A stretch of DNA of 64,000 nucleotides from [Erwinia] mediterraneensis (lineage in GTDB: Bacteria > Pseudomonadota > Gammaproteobacteria > Enterobacterales > Enterobacteriaceae). Made by a program: the position numbers and the translations under genes. Positions 60,751 through 64,000 of the stretch are shown here, piece after piece. How positions within the stretch are numbered: position 1 is the first letter of the stretch; each line of letters starts with the position of its first letter. The notes below the pieces were generated by a model. It did no database searches. It was not told where the DNA came from and saw nothing but the letters and a program-made list of their open reading frames with translations. The stretch spans positions 3,296,013 to 3,360,012 of the forward strand of contig NZ_LR026978.1 of the NCBI RefSeq assembly GCF_900604315.1, read 5' to 3'.

Positions 60751-60776
60751 AGCGGGCCCATCCGTGGCCCGCTTTT
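60751..60776 (+). terminator. Terminator of pdxY
   Basis: AGCGGGCC (60751-60758) pairs with GGCCCGCT (60766-60773), then TTT. It lies between convergent pdxY and gstA. Confidence 0.88.
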
Positions 60777-60783
60777 ACCTGCC

Positions 60784-61389
60784 TTAAACCAGTCCTTCCG
60801 CTTTCAGCGCCGCCTGAACCGCCGGACGTTCGGTCACGCGGTTATACCAGGTTTCCAGCGCCTCAAGCCCGCTTAAATCGAGCTGCAACGCTTTCGCCCA
60901 GCGCGTCATAACGTAAAGATAGGCATCCGCCACGCTAAAACGCAGCCCCATCAGCCACTGTTTATCCTGCAGTGCGTCGTTAACGTAGCGAAAGCGTGCT
61001 TCCAGCTGTTGACGCAGCTGCGGCTTATACTCTTCAGGCGTTGTGGATTTAAACAGCGGGGCGAAGGTTTTATGCAGCTCGCTGCCAGTAAAACTCAGCC
61101 ATTCCAGAGTGTGATAGCGCGTCAGGCTGCCGGTGGCGGCCAGCAGATGGCGATCCGGCTTCTGGTCGGCCAGGTATTGCACGATCGCCACCCCTTCGGT
61201 GAGGATAGTACCATCATCAAGCTGGAGGGCAGGTACCTGGCCCTTGGGGTTGATCTGCAGGTAATCTGCCCCTTGCTCCGTTTTCTTATTCATCAGATCA
61301 ACATTGACCAGCGTAAAGTCGAGTCCGCATTCGCGCATTACGATATGGGGCGAGAGCGAGCAGGCTCCGGCCTTGCAGTAGAGTTTCAT
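60784..61389 (-). CDS. gstA: Glutathione S-transferase GstA
   Basis: A 201-residue beta-class transferase, same length as E. coli GstA. It joins glutathione to electrophiles. [16 protein letters not shown] holds the beta-class Cys10, [13 protein letters not shown] the cis-Pro glutathione site, and [13 protein letters not shown] the second contact. Two ATGs are adjacent (61392 and 61389); I took the one giving the family N-terminus. It is 153 bases downstream of dtpA in the same direction, but a terminator lies between. Confidence 0.95.
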   Translation of the reverse strand: MKLYCKAGACSLSPHIVMRECGLDFTLVNVDLMNKKTEQGADYLQINPKGQVPALQLDDGTILTEGVAIVQYLADQKPDRHLLAATGSLTRYHTLEWLSFTGSELHKTFAPLFKSTTPEEYKPQLRQQLEARFRYVNDALQDKQWLMGLRFSVADAYLYVMTRWAKALQLDLSGLEALETWYNRVTERPAVQAALKAEGLV

Positions 61390-61512
61390 CATCAGAGGCT
61401 CCTGTGAAAAGGTGATCAATGCAGCTTAATCGTTCAACAGAGATTTGCCAGTGACCGGGATCAGGAAAAGGGGGACGGGAAAAGCAAGGCGGGGAGGCGG
61501 GCGGAAAAGAAA

Positions 61513-61539
61513 AAAAGCCAGGATTTCTCCCGGCTTTTA
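61513..61539. terminator. Terminator of dtpA
   Basis: AAAAGCC..GGCTTTT stem with the inner GGA/TCC pairs, flanked by A and T runs, four bases after the dtpA stop. Confidence 0.8.
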
Positions 61540-61542
61540 TTA

Positions 61543-63048
61543 TTAATGATTGGTTTTGGCGTTCTGCAACTCCGGCTGCGTATCGCTGTGCGTCATGCGA
61601 TTGAGCAGCGGCGCGGTGATCAGCATCAACAGGGCAATCACGGCGGTGGCGATACCAATCTGCTGGAACACCTCGCTACAGACGCTGAGCGACTGCAGCG
61701 GGTCGGTGACATCTTCCGGAACGGCCATCAGGTTAGCGACCTTACCGGCGATCACTGCCGCACCGGCGGTGGGCAGGAACCAGGAGCCCATGATAAAGCC
61801 CATCAGGCGTTGCGGTACCAACTGCGCCACCATTGCCAGACCCAGACCGGAGATCATCAGTTCACCAATGCTCTGCAGGCCATAGCTCAGGAGCAGCCAG
61901 CTGACAGAAACAATGCCCAGATCGCTGGCAAATTTCGCCCCCAGCGGCAGCACCAGGAAAGCCGCAGAGCAGAGCACCATACCAATGGCAAATTTATGCG
62001 GCATCGGCAGACGATCGCCCAGTTTGTTATACACCGCCGCCAGAAGCGGGCTGGCCAGCATGATCCAGAACGGATTCAGTGCCTGGAACTGCTCGGGTTC
62101 AAAGGCGATACCGAGGATGCTGTGTTCAACGTTGCGAATGGCAAAGAAGTTCAGGGAAGTCGGCATCTGCATGTAGAGCACAAAGAAAACAATCGCTTCT
62201 ACCATCATCAGAAAGGCGACGATCATCTTACGACGTGCAGCGCCCTTCAGGGTAAAGGCTTCTTTCGCGAACACCAGCACAATACCCAGCGCAATCACCC
62301 CCAGGGTAATACGCGCAATCGCCTGATGATGCAGCAGCCAGGCCGCCAGGGCCACCAGTACCACCACACCCACCAGGGTAGCCAGCAGCTTGCCGAACTG
62401 CAGCCGGGCAAAATCGGGCTTCGAACCGTAATCTTTGACCAGACGCTGACAGAAAAGGAAGTTCAGCAGGGTAATCAGCAGACCAATCACCGACAGTGAA
62501 AAGGCGACGTTCCAGCCATACTTCGCCGCCAGCCAGGGGGTCAGCATCATGGAGAAGAGCGAACCGATATTGATTGCCATATAGAACATGGTGAAGGCAC
62601 CATCGATACGCGGATCATCTTTGTCATAGCAGGTAGAGAGCAAAGATGAGGGGTTGGCTTTAAACAGGCCGCTACCCACAGCAATGGTGGCCATACCGAA
62701 ATAGACCAGCCTGGTGCTGTCACCGGACATCGCCACCAGCGTATAGCCGAGCGCCAGAACGATGACGCCAAGGATAATCACGCGTTTGGTGCCAAGCACT
62801 TTGTCACCCAGCCAGCCGCCAATGGCGACCAGGCCATAAACCAGCGCGCTGAAGGAGGAAAACAGCGTAATCGAGTCAGATTCAGACATGCCTAACTGTT
62901 TAACCAGAAAGACAGCAAGGATTGCCTGCAGGCCGTAATAACCAAAGCGCTCCCAGAGTTCAATCGAGAAGATCAGATAAAACGCTTTTGGCTGCCTGAA
63001 CGCATTGAGGCTGACGGCCTCATCAGTGTGTTTGTTTGCAGTTGACAC
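61543..63048 (-). CDS. dtpA: Dipeptide/tripeptide permease DtpA
   Basis: A 501-residue proton-coupled peptide transporter of the POT/PTR family; E. coli 500. About 14 helices. The [10 protein letters not shown] motif near residue 30 carries the proton-coupling Exx[17 protein letters not shown] and [15 protein letters not shown] are further family signatures. In E. coli it is OmpR-regulated. It lies next to nth, as in E. coli. Confidence 0.96.
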   Translation of the reverse strand: MSTANKHTDEAVSLNAFRQPKAFYLIFSIELWERFGYYGLQAILAVFLVKQLGMSESDSITLFSSFSALVYGLVAIGGWLGDKVLGTKRVIILGVIVLALGYTLVAMSGDSTRLVYFGMATIAVGSGLFKANPSSLLSTCYDKDDPRIDGAFTMFYMAINIGSLFSMMLTPWLAAKYGWNVAFSLSVIGLLITLLNFLFCQRLVKDYGSKPDFARLQFGKLLATLVGVVVLVALAAWLLHHQAIARITLGVIALGIVLVFAKEAFTLKGAARRKMIVAFLMMVEAIVFFVLYMQMPTSLNFFAIRNVEHSILGIAFEPEQFQALNPFWIMLASPLLAAVYNKLGDRLPMPHKFAIGMVLCSAAFLVLPLGAKFASDLGIVSVSWLLLSYGLQSIGELMISGLGLAMVAQLVPQRLMGFIMGSWFLPTAGAAVIAGKVANLMAVPEDVTDPLQSLSVCSEVFQQIGIATAVIALLMLITAPLLNRMTHSDTQPELQNAKTNH

Positions 63049-63753
63049 TTGTACCTCAGTTTTTACATGCCTGTTTCGTGACAGGAATTAAGTCGTCGTC
63101 ACGTCAGGTTTACATGCGCGACTTTGTTATAGGACAGGAAAAACGGCGCTTAATGTGGCTGATTCAAAGCAGCAGGGCAAGCACTTTTTCCCTTACTGCC
63201 GCAGCGCAGATTGTCAGAGTTAACCTGGTAAAAGAGTGTTGCCAGATAGTTTTTAATTTCAGCGCGTGGAATTATATCAGAATAAACGTTGGTAACGCAG
63301 GCGAATTCCTGCAACAAAATGGGATTAACTGCGACATGGGGAAAATAAAGCATATTGCATTACATGTAAATTATTAAGCAGATAATCATATTGTTATTGT
63401 CTTAAAAAGCAGGGGTAAGACTCGGTGAAATGGGCCTGGCGTGGGGTGTGACAGACGGACAAAGGCAAATGCTTGATCTGATGCACAAAAAAAGAAATTA
63501 ATTTACGAGGTAAAAAAAGTAAACGATTGCGCAGCGCTTATTTGCCAGCGTTATCCACCGGTAAAGCAGGGGCAAGCCCAGCGGGAAAGCGTTTTATGGT
63601 ATTCAGCCGCAACCGGCATCAGGGGAATATCCGGCATCAGGCGAGAAGGCAGCGGCAGCCTGTGCCAGCCTTTTTTATCCGGCGAAGCCGGTCTGGCAGC
63701 AGACAGCAGTCAGGCGCATCATCTGAGCAAACGGCGGCGCATGGCCGCCCGGC
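63049..63753. other. Intergenic region between nth and dtpA (705 bases)
   Basis: The longest gap in the window. Short open frames exist, for example 63036-63377 on plus, but none has family features or a good ribosome site. Seen: a direct repeat CCGGCATCAGG at 63613-63623 and 63631-63641, and a hairpin GGCGGC-GCATG-GCCGCC at 63733-63749 that may end nth. The stretch next to dtpA should hold its promoter, but I could not place it. Confidence 0.5.
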
Positions 63754-64000
63754 TTATTGAATATCGACTTTCTCTTTATATTCGCAGAGATCTTCAATCA
63801 GGCAGGCACCGCAACGTGGTTTGCGCGCCACGCAGGTATAACGGCCATGCAGAATTAACCAGTGATGACAGTCCACCTTAAACTCCGCAGGCACCACCTT
63901 CAGCAGTTTCTCTTCCACTTGTTCCACGTTTTTACCCGGCGCAAAGCCGGTACGATTACAGACACGGAAAATGTGGGTATCGACGGCAATCGTTGGCCAG
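63754..64000 (-). CDS. nth: Endonuclease III (3' part; cut by window edge)
   Basis: Only the last 82 codons are inside the window; the 5' part lies beyond base 64000. Endonuclease III removes oxidised pyrimidines as glycosylase/AP lyase. The catalytic Asp is seen in IAVDTHIFRVCNRTGFAPG (first landmark AVDTH). The [4Fe-4S] cluster cysteines are in CVARKPRCGACLIEDLC, spacing C-X6-C-X2-C-X5-C. The end KEKVDIQ is one residue longer than in E. coli. The gene was read directly from the minus strand. Confidence 0.95.
   Translation of the reverse strand, partial: WPTIAVDTHIFRVCNRTGFAPGKNVEQVEEKLLKVVPAEFKVDCHHWLILHGRYTCVARKPRCGACLIEDLCEYKEKVDIQ

Noticed and set aside
63036..63377. 113-codon plus-strand open frame upstream of dtpA
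   Set aside because: It overlaps the dtpA start and promoter region, has no good ribosome site and the product resembles nothing I know.

Overview
The window is a piece of core chromosome from a gamma-proteobacterium of the order Enterobacterales. Nearly every gene has a recognisable Escherichia coli counterpart of almost the same length and in almost the same order. Departures from the E. coli order (a kduI-kduD pair next to hxpB, no pfkB, no ydhI-ydhJ-ydhK between sodC and slyA, three tRNA-Val genes) point to a relative outside Escherichia. My inference is Erwiniaceae (Pantoea, Erwinia or Mixta-like), but the family is not proven by the sequence. No prophage, insertion sequence, integron or CRISPR array is visible.

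Bases 1-123 are not genomic. They are a poly-T run followed by an Illumina P7/Nextera adapter with an 8-base index, so the contig starts in unremoved library sequence and real DNA begins at 124.

Layout: 0.3-8.2 kb holds cystine uptake (tcyP), the LexA-type gene ydjM, the pectin/uronate genes kduD-kduI with a KdgR operator, hxpB, yniB, yniA, the orphan GhoS-like ydiZ and the outer-membrane protein ydiY. From 8.4 to 15.7 kb is the translation cluster thrS-infC-rpmI-rplT, then pheM-pheS-pheT-ihfA, with AUU start, attenuator and operator features kept. From 15.8 to 18.7 kb is btuC-btuE-btuD-nlpC (vitamin B12 import and a cell-wall hydrolase), then selO. From 20.2 to 30 kb are aroH, ppsR, ppsA, the small RNA gene rprA with an RcsB box, ydiK and ydiJ.

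From 30.0 to 36.4 kb is the iron-stress Fe-S assembly operon sufABCDSE. Divergent to it is an unrecognised 134-residue gene with a strong Fur box on its promoter, the most interesting unexplained locus here. From 36.4 to 40.1 kb are ldtE, lpp, pykF and three tandem tRNA-Val(GAC) genes. From 40.2 to 52.7 kb are mdtK, ribC, cfa, punC/punR, purR with its own operator, mepH, grxD, rnt, gloA, nemA-nemR and ydhL. From 52.7 kb to the end are ydhF, sodC, an unrecognised lipoprotein, slyA, slyB, anmK-mliC-pdxH-tyrS-pdxY, gstA, dtpA and the 3' end of nth, cut by the window edge.

Regulatory sites seen by eye link several genes: Cra at ppsA and pykF (opposing PEP/pyruvate steps), PurR at purR and ydiJ/ydiK, Fur near suf, RcsB at rprA, NemR at nemR/nemA, KdgR at kduI and LexA at ydjM. 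A 10-base palindrome, GTTGCGCAAC, occurs four times, always between genes, and has no obvious owner. I see no large undescribed system. The novelty candidates are small: the Fur-controlled gene, the palindrome family, the orphan GhoS-like protein and the lipoprotein beside slyA.
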